Shown piece by piece: positions 1 to 7,298 of a stretch of DNA of 46,519 bases (position 1 is its first letter; each line of letters starts with the position of its first letter). A model generated the notes under the pieces. That model searched no databases. It saw only the letters and a program-made list of their open reading frames with translations, and had not been told where the DNA came from. The stretch comes from an uncultured bacterium (lineage in GTDB: Bacteria; Bacillota; Clostridia; Christensenellales; QALW01). The stretch spans positions 1-46,519 of the forward strand of contig CAJMLN010000011.1 in NCBI GenBank assembly GCA_905214315.1, written 5' to 3'. The position numbers were made by a program, and so were the translations under genes.

Positions 1-180
1 GCCGTAAAGCTTTCACCTATCTGGATCGCCAATTCGCGTGTCGGAGTCAGGACCAGGGCTTTAATACCCGGCTTACGCCTACTTGAAATCTGTTCTTCGA
101 TCTTCTGAATGATAGGGATGGAAAAAGCTGCCGTCTTACCGGTTCCTGTCTGTGCGCAACCTAATAAATCAGATCCGTCC
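1..180 (-). pseudogene. DEAD-box RNA helicase fragment, 5'-truncated, runs off the window
   Basis: The minus-strand frame reads DLLGCAQTGTGKTAAFSIPI followed by KALVLTPTRELAIQIGE. These are motif I (Walker A, AQTGTGKT) and motif Ia (PTRELA) of DEAD-box ATP-dependent RNA helicases, RhlE/CsdA-like. Only about 60 codons lie in the window; the C-terminal part would lie beyond base 1. Upstream of motif I the frame reaches a stop near base 210 with no usable start codon and nothing resembling the Q motif (F-x17-GYxxPTPIQ) that must precede it by about 20-25 residues. The -1 and +1 frames do not restore it either. I therefore read it as a helicase that lost its first ~50 residues, or as the edge of a rearrangement. 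Family identity is sure; pseudogene status is likely but the rest of the gene is unseen. Confidence 0.75.
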
Positions 181-261
181 AGGTGGAGATATCTAAACCC
201 GCAGGAGATCGCTTATCTTGAAACTTTAAAATAAAAATGGCAGAATTTTGATAAAAAGTGT

Positions 262-291
262 TTGCCAAACGGGCTTGTTTTGTGATATTAT
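262..291 (+). promoter_or_regulatory. SigA-type promoter of the decarboxylase operon
   Basis: TTGCCA (262-267) and TATTAT (286-291) are separated by 18 bases. This is the best promoter match upstream of the first gene of the decarboxylase operon. It would start transcription near base 298, leaving a leader of about 225 nt. Confidence 0.5.
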
Positions 292-297
292 AAAGTG

Positions 298-523
298 CGA
301 TAATTTTTACAAAGCGAAAGGGTTTGCAATGGGCAGGCACATTCAAAAATCAGCATTGCACAGTAGTATAGGCATGGCATCGGGGGCCGGCCTTAGCAGA
401 GCATTCCTGTTTTTAAAATACGGCACGGCAAAGACGTCTTGCAAAAAAGCAACGGCGGGCTGTGCTTTTATTTTTGCCGCGTAGTAAATTTTTTAGTGTG
501 TTAGAATAAAGGGGTGATAAAAT
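298..523 (+). other. Non-coding leader of the decarboxylase operon with a possible hairpin
   Basis: This stretch lies between the promoter and the oadG-like start. A 78-codon open frame crosses it but has no good ribosome binding site and no recognisable content, so I treat it as untranslated. Its 3' half holds a palindrome (AAGACGTCTT near 432-441). Two segments, CGGCAAA (about 426-432) and TTGCAAAAAAGC (about 439-450), can both pair with the same downstream segment GCTTTTATTTTTGCCG (about 464-479). That gives mutually exclusive stems, so it could be an attenuator or a riboregulator, but no known class is recognised and no long T tract follows. Confidence 0.25.
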
Positions 524-874
524 ATGGTATTTCATTTTCAGGCAATGGCCGAAGCGCTGAGTATAACCGATTCCTTAAAGGTTACGGCAATCGGACTGCT
601 CGTTGTTTTCGCAGTATTGGCTATCCTTATATTCTTTATTGAAGGCATCCACGCCGTATTTAAGGATAGAAAGCCTAAAACGGAAGCAAAAGCAGAGAAT
701 ACGCCGCTCAACCGGCCGGAGGAACGGATTTCTGCAGGTGTAATGGCAGAAGTTCCATTAGCAGAAAATGCCGCGGAGGACGGAGAATTTGTTGCTGCAA
801 TTTCAGCAGCAATATCTTTGGCAACAGGAAAACCCAATACTTCATTTGTTATTAAATCCATTCAAAACGGTTAA
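524..874 (+). CDS. Sodium-pump decarboxylase gamma chain (OadG family)
   Basis: Small membrane subunit (116 aa) of a biotin-dependent Na+-translocating decarboxylase. It has one membrane helix at about residues 18-40 (VTAIGLLVVFAVLAILIFF), then a polar, Lys/Glu-rich tail. This is the layout of OadG, which in characterised pumps holds the alpha and beta subunits together. The sequence is otherwise weakly conserved, so assignment rests on topology plus position directly ahead of the biotin carrier and beta-subunit genes. The start at 524 is preceded by GGGGTGA at 510-516. The C-terminal region (AAISAAISLATGKPNTSFVIKSI) is typical of the longer Clostridial/Negativicute gamma chains. Confidence 0.8.
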   Translation: MVFHFQAMAEALSITDSLKVTAIGLLVVFAVLAILIFFIEGIHAVFKDRKPKTEAKAENTPLNRPEERISAGVMAEVPLAENAAEDGEFVAAISAAISLATGKPNTSFVIKSIQNG

Positions 875-891
875 AATGGGAGGAAAAAATC

Positions 892-1257
892 ATGCGTAAA
901 TTCAATGTTAATGTAAATGGAAAGATATATGTGGTAGAAATTGAAGAAACCGGTGAGGCGGCGCCGATTACAGAAGCACCTAAAGCAGTGGAAGCACCTA
1001 AGGCAGAAATGCCAAAGGCAACGGAAGCGCCTAAAGCGGCTGCCGGCGCAGTAGCCATTAATTCCCCTATGCCCGGAACGATTCTCGATGTAAAGGTTGC
1101 CGTGGGTACAGAGGTAAAAGCCGGGGATGTGATTTGTATTTTAGAGGCCATGAAAATGGAAAATGAAATTGTTGCCCCGCAGGACGGTACGATTACCAGT
1201 GTAGTTGCAAAGGGCGCCAGTGTAAATTCGGGCGATCTTTTAGCGGCTATGGAATAA
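892..1257 (+). CDS. Biotin carrier protein of the decarboxylase
   Basis: 121-aa biotinyl-carrier subunit. The C-terminal ~75 residues are a biotinyl/lipoyl domain with the biotinylation motif EAMKMEN; the lysine between the two methionines carries biotin. The N-terminus (MRKFNVNVNGKIYVVEIEE) is the usual entry strand. It is joined by a flexible Ala-Pro-Glu-Lys linker built of near-repeats (EAPKA), the swinging arm that moves carboxybiotin between the alpha and beta subunits. A separate carrier polypeptide is the arrangement of MmdC/GcdC-type pumps. In classical oxaloacetate decarboxylase the domain is fused to alpha; here alpha lacks it. RBS GGGAGGAA precedes the ATG. Confidence 0.9.
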   Translation: MRKFNVNVNGKIYVVEIEETGEAAPITEAPKAVEAPKAEMPKATEAPKAAAGAVAINSPMPGTILDVKVAVGTEVKAGDVICILEAMKMENEIVAPQDGTITSVVAKGASVNSGDLLAAME

Positions 1258-1276
1258 AATATGCGGGGGTAGTTTC

Positions 1277-2527
1277 ATGAATTTTGTTGCTCTTGCAGAA
1301 GCTCCCAGCATTGATATCGGCCAGACTATTCGGGACCTGTGGGCTGAGAGCGGATTATATAATATCTTTCATAATTTTTCAGGCACCGGCTGGCAGACAC
1401 TGATAATGATTTTCATTGCTTGTGTTCTGTTGTATCTGGCTATCGGCAAAAAGTTTGAACCGCTTTTGCTGTTGCCGATTGCAACGGGTATGCTGCTGGC
1501 CAATGTCGGCGGCGGAGAGATTTTCAACAGCCAATGCTTTGCCGACGGACATGTAAACTGGGAATGCTTTAACGGCACCGGCGCTGTGATCGACGGCCAG
1601 CTGGTAAAGGCGGGATTGTTTGATTATCTTTATCTTGGCGTAAAGCTGGGAATTTATCCGTGCCTGATTTTTATGGGCGTTGGCGCAATGACGGATTTCA
1701 GTCCGCTGATCGCCAACCCAAAAAGCCTGATTCTCGGCGCTGCGGCACAGCTGGGTATTTTTATTGCCCTGATCATTGCCGGCCTTTTGGGCTTTGACGG
1801 TAATATCGCTGCGAGCATCGGTATCATCGGTGGAGCCGACGGACCCACGGCGATTCTGGTTACCTCGCTTTTGGCACCGGATAAGCTGGCGCCGATTGCA
1901 ATTGCGGCCTATTCTTATATGGCGCTGGTGCCGGTGATTCAGCCGCCCATTATGCGCATGCTTACCACTAAAAAGGAACGCGAAATCGTTATGGAACAGC
2001 TGCGTCCGGTTTCCAAGCGCGAGCTGATTATCTTCCCTATAGCCACCGCGGCGGTGATTATTCTGATTCTGCCGGCCACGGCGCCGTTGATCGGCAGCCT
2101 GATGTTCGGCAACCTGCTTCGGGTGTGCGGCGTTACGGAACGTTTGAACAAAACTGCGCAGAATGAGCTTTGCAATATTGTTACAATCTTTTTAGGAACT
2201 ACGGTAGGTGCTACGGCGGTAGGGGAATCTTTCCTGAATTGGGAGACCGTAATGATCATCGGTCTTGGTCTTGTGGCCTTTGCCATGGGTACCGCTGGCG
2301 GCGTCCTGCTGGGCAAGCTGATGTGCTTCCTTACCAAGGGAAAGATCAATCCTTTGATCGGTGCGGCGGGGGTTTCTGCCGTTCCCATGGCGGCGCGTGT
2401 GGCGCAGAAAGAGGGACAGCGGGCAAATCCCAGGAATTTCCTGCTGATGCACGCTATGGGCCCCAATGTGGCCGGCGTAATCGGTTCCGCTGTTGCGGCC
2501 GGCGTCCTGCTTTCCATTTTCGGTTAA
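1277..2527 (+). CDS. Sodium-translocating decarboxylase beta subunit (OadB/MmdB/GcdB family)
   Basis: 416-aa polytopic membrane protein that decarboxylates carboxybiotin and couples this to Na+ export. The hallmark segment GIIGGADGPTAILVTSLLAP is present near residues 180-200; its aspartate corresponds to the Na+/proton-coupling Asp of the family. A second conserved region (AARVAQKEGQ...HAMGPNVAGVIGSA) is near the C-terminus. About nine to eleven hydrophobic segments span the length. The beta subunit does not by itself distinguish oxaloacetate, methylmalonyl-CoA or glutaconyl-CoA pumps; the alpha gene next door does. A GCGGGGGT sequence precedes the ATG at 1277. Confidence 0.93.
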   Translation: MNFVALAEAPSIDIGQTIRDLWAESGLYNIFHNFSGTGWQTLIMIFIACVLLYLAIGKKFEPLLLLPIATGMLLANVGGGEIFNSQCFADGHVNWECFNGTGAVIDGQLVKAGLFDYLYLGVKLGIYPCLIFMGVGAMTDFSPLIANPKSLILGAAAQLGIFIALIIAGLLGFDGNIAASIGIIGGADGPTAILVTSLLAPDKLAPIAIAAYSYMALVPVIQPPIMRMLTTKKEREIVMEQLRPVSKRELIIFPIATAAVIILILPATAPLIGSLMFGNLLRVCGVTERLNKTAQNELCNIVTIFLGTTVGATAVGESFLNWETVMIIGLGLVAFAMGTAGGVLLGKLMCFLTKGKINPLIGAAGVSAVPMAARVAQKEGQRANPRNFLLMHAMGPNVAGVIGSAVAAGVLLSIFG

Positions 2528-2542
2528 GATAGGAGGAAGATT

Positions 2543-3928
2543 ATGGGAAAAGTGTTAATTACAGATACCATCCTCCGTGATGCGCATCAGTCGCAGGCGG
2601 CTACAAGAATGCGCTTGGAGGAAATGCTTCCGGCTTGCGAGATTCTTGACAGTATCGGATATTATTCGCTGGAGGCGTGGGGCGGCGCTACGTTTGATTC
2701 CTGTCTGCGCTTTTTGAACGAGGATCCGTGGGATCGTCTGCGCGCACTGCGCAAGGCGCTGCCCAATACAAAGCTGCAGATGCTGCTTCGCGGGCAGAAT
2801 ATTTTGGGCTACCGGCACTATGCAGACGATGTAGTGGATAAATTTGTACAAAAGAGTATTGAAAACGGAATTGACATCATTCGTATTTTTGACGCGTTAA
2901 ATGATCTGCGCAATATGGAGCAGGCCGCAAAGAGCACCAAAAAGTACGGCGGAATTGCCGAGCTTGCCATGAGCTATACGATCAGCCCCGTGCATACGAC
3001 AGATTATTTTGTGGATTTGGCAAAACAGATGGAACAGATGGGCGCTGACACCATATGTATTAAGGATATGGCGAATCTGCTGCTGCCCTATGATGCCTAT
3101 GAGCTTGTGAAAAAGCTGAAAGCCGCCGTAAAGGTACCGATTCACCTGCATACCCACAATACCAGCGGTACCGGCGATATGACGATTTTAAAGGCCATTG
3201 AAGCCGGGGCGGACATTGTGGACACCGCGCTTTCGCCCCTTGCAAACGGCACCAGCCAGCCGGCGACCGAGTCCCTGGTGGCAACCTTAAGAGGAACGGA
3301 ATACGATACCGGACTGGAGCTGGATAAGCTGGTGGAAGCCAGCAAGCACTTTAAAAAAGTTGCACAGCGGTTAAAAGACGATAAAATTCTGGATTCTAAG
3401 GTATTGGCGGTAGATATCAATACGCTTCTGTACCAGGTTCCCGGCGGTATGCTTTCCAACCTGATTTCGCAGCTGAAGGAAGCAGGCCAGGAGGATAAGC
3501 TTACGCAGTGCTTGGCGGAGGTGCCGAATGTACGTAAGGATTTCGGATATCCGCCGCTGGTTACGCCCACGAGCCAGATCGTGGGGACACAGGCGGTGCT
3601 GAACGTGCTTTGCGGCGAGCGGTATAAGATGGTTACCAAGGAATCCAAGGGCCTTTTGGCGGGCGAATACGGCCATCTGCCGGCACCGGTAAATGAAGAG
3701 GTGCGTAAAAAGTGCATCGGGGATACACCGGTGATTACCGGCCGACCGGCCGACGCACTGAAGCCTGAATTTGATAAATATATGGAAGAGATCAGGGAGT
3801 ATATGATTCAGGAGGAGGACGCGCTTTCTTATGCACTGTTCCCGCAAGTGGCAATGAATTTCTTTAAAAAACGTAAGGAGGCCGCACAGGGCGGTTTGGA
3901 TATTAAGGTAAGCGTAACGGAAATTTAA
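2543..3928 (+). CDS. oadA: Oxaloacetate decarboxylase alpha-type carboxyltransferase subunit
   Basis: 461-aa biotin-dependent carboxyltransferase of the pyruvate carboxylase/OadA class. The TIM-barrel start ITDTILRDAHQSQAATRMR is diagnostic. Metal ligands and catalytic residues are in place: Asp13 (LRDAHQS), the carbamylated lysine Lys174 (CIKDMAN) and the HLHTH pair His203/His205. The conserved carboxylase C-terminal region follows (YPPLVTPTSQIVGTQA). It stops at MNFFKKRKEAAQG with no biotinyl domain, which is supplied by the separate carrier two genes upstream. The reaction is probably oxaloacetate to pyruvate plus CO2, feeding Na+ export through the beta subunit. The RBS AGGAGGA sits 7 bases before the ATG. 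Confidence 0.9.
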   Translation: MGKVLITDTILRDAHQSQAATRMRLEEMLPACEILDSIGYYSLEAWGGATFDSCLRFLNEDPWDRLRALRKALPNTKLQMLLRGQNILGYRHYADDVVDKFVQKSIENGIDIIRIFDALNDLRNMEQAAKSTKKYGGIAELAMSYTISPVHTTDYFVDLAKQMEQMGADTICIKDMANLLLPYDAYELVKKLKAAVKVPIHLHTHNTSGTGDMTILKAIEAGADIVDTALSPLANGTSQPATESLVATLRGTEYDTGLELDKLVEASKHFKKVAQRLKDDKILDSKVLAVDINTLLYQVPGGMLSNLISQLKEAGQEDKLTQCLAEVPNVRKDFGYPPLVTPTSQIVGTQAVLNVLCGERYKMVTKESKGLLAGEYGHLPAPVNEEVRKKCIGDTPVITGRPADALKPEFDKYMEEIREYMIQEEDALSYALFPQVAMNFFKKRKEAAQGGLDIKVSVTEI

Positions 3929-3955
3929 GATTTTACCTGAAGCGGGGAAGAAGAA

Positions 3956-4810
3956 ATGAATGCGGATTTTACGGAAAAGATAGATCTTGCATATAAAAAA
4001 ATGAGCAAAGGACAAAAAAGCATCGCCAAGTATATTTTGGAAAATTATGATAAGGCGGCTTTTATGACGGCCAGCAGGCTTGGCAGCAGTGTCGGCGTAA
4101 GCGAATCCACGGTGGTTCGCTTCGCCGATTCCTTGGGTTATGACGGCTATCCGGAGCTTCAGCGCGAGCTGCAGGAGATGCTGCGCAGCCGGTTGACCGG
4201 CGTGCAGCGTATGGAACTCACGGGGGAGCTGCCTAACACCAAACTGTTTGAAAAGGTACTGAAAACGGATATTGAAAATATTCGCGTTACTTTAAACGAA
4301 ATTGACCGGCAGGCCTTTGAACGCACGGTAAGCGCTTTGATTGGCGCCAAAAGAGTGTATATTATGGGAATTCGCTCCGCCGGCACCATAGCCAATCTGC
4401 TGGGATATTATCTGGATTTTATTTTGGATAACGTGCGTACGGTTAACGGTTCTCCCAATGATACGATTGAGCAGATCATTCATATCGGGGAGGGTGATGT
4501 ATTTGTGGGAATCAGTTTTCCTCGGTATTCCCGGCGCACGGTGGAGGCAATGAAATTTGCGCGGGCGCACGGCGCGCAATGTATTGGAATTACCGACAGT
4601 GCGTTTTCCCCCTTGCTGGAGCTTTCGGATATCAATATGGAAATTCGCTGCGATACGGTGTCCTTTGTGGATTCCCTTGTGGCGCCGCTGAGCGTTGTAA
4701 ACGCACTGCTTGCGGCTATCAGTCAGAAAAAGAAGGAAGCGCTTTCCTTAAATTTAAAGGAAATGGAAAATATCTGGAATCAAAATGATTTCTATGCAGG
4801 AAAAAAGTAA
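3956..4810 (+). CDS. MurR/RpiR family transcriptional regulator
   Basis: 284 aa. Residues ~1-77 are an RpiR-type helix-turn-helix (SKGQKSIAKYILENYDKAAFMTASRLGSSVGVSESTVVRFADSLGYDGYPELQ). Residues ~125-255 are a SIS domain, which in this family binds phosphosugars (signs: GIRSAGTIANLLGYYLDFI, DVFVGISFPRYSRRTVEAMKFA). It lies 27 bases after the decarboxylase alpha gene and overlaps the next gene, so it is most likely co-transcribed. Its ligand and targets cannot be read from the sequence. Its presence here need not mean it controls the pump, since RpiR proteins occupy this slot upstream of baiN-cmk in other Clostridia (my recollection, not checked). Confidence 0.9.
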   Translation: MNADFTEKIDLAYKKMSKGQKSIAKYILENYDKAAFMTASRLGSSVGVSESTVVRFADSLGYDGYPELQRELQEMLRSRLTGVQRMELTGELPNTKLFEKVLKTDIENIRVTLNEIDRQAFERTVSALIGAKRVYIMGIRSAGTIANLLGYYLDFILDNVRTVNGSPNDTIEQIIHIGEGDVFVGISFPRYSRRTVEAMKFARAHGAQCIGITDSAFSPLLELSDINMEIRCDTVSFVDSLVAPLSVVNALLAAISQKKKEALSLNLKEMENIWNQNDFYAGKK

Positions 4811-6026
4811 AAAGGTCTTTGTGGTCGGCGGCGGTCCCGCAGGGATGATGGCGGCGGCGCAGGCAGCGGCAAAAGGCTGTGAGACCGTATTGCTTGAGAA
4901 AAATGAAAAGCTGGGCAAAAAACTGTTTATCAGCGGCAAAGGACGGTGCAATGTAACCAACAGCTGCGACACAGAGGATTTTTTTCAGAATATTGCCCGC
5001 AACAAACGTTTTTGCTATTCCGCCCTGTATTCCTTTCCGCCGGCGATGACCGTTGAACTGATCGAGCAGCAGGGGGTGCCGTTGAAGACCGAACGCGGGG
5101 GACGGGTATTTCCGGTCAGTGATAAATCCAGCGATATTCTGAAAGCCTTTGAAAGATATGTACGGCAGGCGGGGGCGGAAGTCCGCCTGAATACGAAGCT
5201 GGAAAATATTTTTACCGCCGACGGCAGAATTACGGGGATTCAGTATGACGGAAAAATCCGGGCCTGTGACCGGCTGATTCTGGCCTTGGGCGGCGCGTCC
5301 TATGCGTCCACGGGTTCCGACGGAGCCTGGCGCGATAAGCTGATGCAGCTGGGGCATACGGTAGAGGAATTTTCGCCCGCCCTGGTGCCAATGACAAGTC
5401 CGCAGCCATGGGTGCATCAGCTTCAGGGACTTTCATTGAAAAATGTACGGTTAAAAGCGATTCTGGGAAAAAAAGAAATTTTTGATGAGCTGGGAGAAAT
5501 GCTTTTTACGCATTTCGGGCTTTCCGGACCCTTGATTTTATCCCTGAGCAGCTGCCTGCAGAGGCCGGATTTTAAAAACCTAAGGCTTTTGATTGATTTA
5601 AAGCCCGGGCTGTCGCCGGAACAGCTGGATTGCAGGCTTTTGAGGGATTTTGCCAAATACGGAGGCAAAACGCTGAAAAATGCCATGGTGGAGCTGCTGC
5701 CTTCACGGCTGATTACCGCGGTGATTGCCGCGGCGGGGCTGGAGGAGACCGTTTCGGTAAGCCAGCTTACCCAGGAAGAGCGGATACGGCTCGGGAGGGC
5801 TTTGAAGGCACTGCCTGTAGAGGCGGATGGCTTCCGCCCCCTGAACGAGGCCATTGTAACAAGAGGAGGAATCTCCGTAAAGGAAATTGATCCTTCCACG
5901 ATGCAGAGCAAGCGGATAGAGGGTTTGTTTTTTGCAGGAGAAATGATCGATATCGACGCCTACACAGGCGGATTTAATATTCAGTTGGCGCTTTCTACCG
6001 GCTTTTTGGCGGGAAGTTCCTGTTAG
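4785..6026 (+). CDS. NAD(P)/FAD-dependent oxidoreductase, BaiN/HI0933 family
   Basis: 413-aa flavoprotein. The N-terminal Rossmann motif VFVVGGGPAGMMAAAQAA binds FAD. The family signatures GKGRCNVTNSC (about residue 45) and the C-terminal ITRGGISVKEIDPSTMQSK...GLFFAGEMIDIDAYTGGFNIQLALSTG are all present. Members include BaiN, implicated in bile-acid 7-dehydroxylation, but most relatives are housekeeping proteins of unknown substrate, and the genomic position next to cmk argues for the latter. The first possible ATG (4785) overlaps the end of the RpiR gene by 26 bases; a second ATG at 4794 would remove three residues and cannot be excluded. Confidence 0.88.
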   Translation: MISMQEKSKKVFVVGGGPAGMMAAAQAAAKGCETVLLEKNEKLGKKLFISGKGRCNVTNSCDTEDFFQNIARNKRFCYSALYSFPPAMTVELIEQQGVPLKTERGGRVFPVSDKSSDILKAFERYVRQAGAEVRLNTKLENIFTADGRITGIQYDGKIRACDRLILALGGASYASTGSDGAWRDKLMQLGHTVEEFSPALVPMTSPQPWVHQLQGLSLKNVRLKAILGKKEIFDELGEMLFTHFGLSGPLILSLSSCLQRPDFKNLRLLIDLKPGLSPEQLDCRLLRDFAKYGGKTLKNAMVELLPSRLITAVIAAAGLEETVSVSQLTQEERIRLGRALKALPVEADGFRPLNEAIVTRGGISVKEIDPSTMQSKRIEGLFFAGEMIDIDAYTGGFNIQLALSTGFLAGSSC

Positions 6027-6035
6027 GAGAGTTTT

Positions 6036-6695
6036 ATGCAGATAGCACTTGACGGTCCGGCCGGCGCGGGAAAGAGCACCGTAGCCAAGGCAATAGCCAG
6101 AGAATTGGGCATCGTATATCTGGATACCGGAGCCATGTACAGGGCGGTGGCTTTGTATATGACGGAGCATAATATTGCGCCGGAGGATACGGCGGCCGTG
6201 GAAAAAGCACTGGAGGGCGTAGAGCTTTCCATAGAATATGAACAGGGCCAGCAGAGGATCTGCCTGTGCGGAAGAGATGTGTCCGATGCGATACGGGAAA
6301 ACCACGTTTCGGCAGCGGCCTCTCGGTTTTCCGCCATTCCGGCGGTGCGCAGGTTTCTGGTACAGATGCAGCAGCAGCTGGCAGGAAAAAACGACTGCGT
6401 TCTTGACGGCCGCGATATTGGCACCTTTGTGCTGCCGCAGGCGGATTTTAAATTTTATCTTACCGCGGATGCAGGCGAACGGGCCAGGCGCCGTGCGGCG
6501 GAGCTGGAAGCACGCGGTGAGGCGGCGGATGTGGAAAAGATTCAAAAGGAAATTGAGGCACGGGATTACGCGGATTCCCACCGGGAATTTGCGCCTTTGC
6601 GCCGCGCAGAGGATGCCGTGCTGGTGGACAGCACGCACATGACCGCTTCTGCGGTGACGGATTTTATTATTCATACCATCAAAGAAGGAAAATAA
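6036..6695 (+). CDS. cmk: Cytidylate kinase
   Basis: 219-aa CMP/dCMP kinase. The P-loop is GPAGAGKST at residues 7-15. The CMP-binding segment IVYLDTGAMYRAVAL, the DGRDIGTFVLPQADFKFYLTA stretch and the lid region with RARRRAAEL match the Cmk family at full length. It phosphorylates CMP made by RNA turnover and lipid synthesis. It starts 9 bases after the flavoprotein gene behind TAGGAGA and abuts plsC, matching the conserved cmk-plsC-ispH order of Clostridia. Confidence 0.96.
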   Translation: MQIALDGPAGAGKSTVAKAIARELGIVYLDTGAMYRAVALYMTEHNIAPEDTAAVEKALEGVELSIEYEQGQQRICLCGRDVSDAIRENHVSAAASRFSAIPAVRRFLVQMQQQLAGKNDCVLDGRDIGTFVLPQADFKFYLTADAGERARRRAAELEARGEAADVEKIQKEIEARDYADSHREFAPLRRAEDAVLVDSTHMTASAVTDFIIHTIKEGK

Positions 6696-7298
6696 ATGTT
6701 TCACGGATTTGTACGCGGTCTCGCGGCGCTGGTGTTTGCTCTGTTCAGCCGTACCAGAGTATACGGCAGAGAGAATATTCTCGCCTGCGGAAATGTAATC
6801 TATGTATGCAATCATCAGAGCGTGGTGGACGCCTTTATCAGTTTTTATGTGCTGCCCTCCGCGACGTATTTTATGTCCAAAAAAGAAGTGTTTCAAAATA
6901 AGTTTTACGCCTTTTTTTTGAAGCGTCTGCAGATGTTTCCGATCGACCGTGAGGCAGTGGACCTCAAGGCGATTAAGTACGCCTGTGATAAATTGGAAGA
7001 GGGAAACGCGCTGTGTATTTTCCCGCAGGGGACGCGTCATGCGGAGTCCCGCATCCGCTTAGAGGATATGCACGCGGGAATCGGTATGATCGCCCTGCGG
7101 AAAAAAAGCCGCGTTGTGCCGATGATGTTTAAGCAAAAACCCGGGTTTTTTAAGAAAAATGAATTGATTATCGGTAAAGAGATCGATCTTTCCTCTTTTG
7201 AAGGGCGAAGAGCGAATTCTGAGGAGATGAAGCGCTTTATACAGCTGGTTACCGGGAAAATGAATGAGCTCTTAGAGGAGGCGCCATGCGGATCCTGA
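6696..7298 (+). CDS. plsC: 1-acyl-sn-glycerol-3-phosphate acyltransferase
   Basis: 200-aa acyltransferase that makes phosphatidic acid from lysophosphatidic acid at the membrane. The catalytic H-x4-D motif is His40-Asp45 (NHQSVVD), and the substrate-binding motif FPQGTR is at 109-114. A single hydrophobic N-terminal segment (residues ~5-18) probably anchors it. Length is on the short side, normal for the PlsC_2-type enzymes of Firmicutes. The ATG directly follows the cmk stop, and its own stop overlaps the ispH start by 13 bases, so translation of the three genes is coupled. Confidence 0.93.
   Translation: MFHGFVRGLAALVFALFSRTRVYGRENILACGNVIYVCNHQSVVDAFISFYVLPSATYFMSKKEVFQNKFYAFFLKRLQMFPIDREAVDLKAIKYACDKLEEGNALCIFPQGTRHAESRIRLEDMHAGIGMIALRKKSRVVPMMFKQKPGFFKKNELIIGKEIDLSSFEGRRANSEEMKRFIQLVTGKMNELLEEAPCGS

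Noticed and set aside
248..484. 78-codon plus-strand open frame ahead of the decarboxylase operon
   Set aside because: It overlaps the promoter, has no ribosome binding site at its ATG and the protein has no coherent composition. Treated as leader.
4785..6026. Calling the flavoprotein a bile-acid enzyme (BaiN)
   Set aside because: The family is broad and the cmk-linked position is housekeeping. No other bai gene is present.
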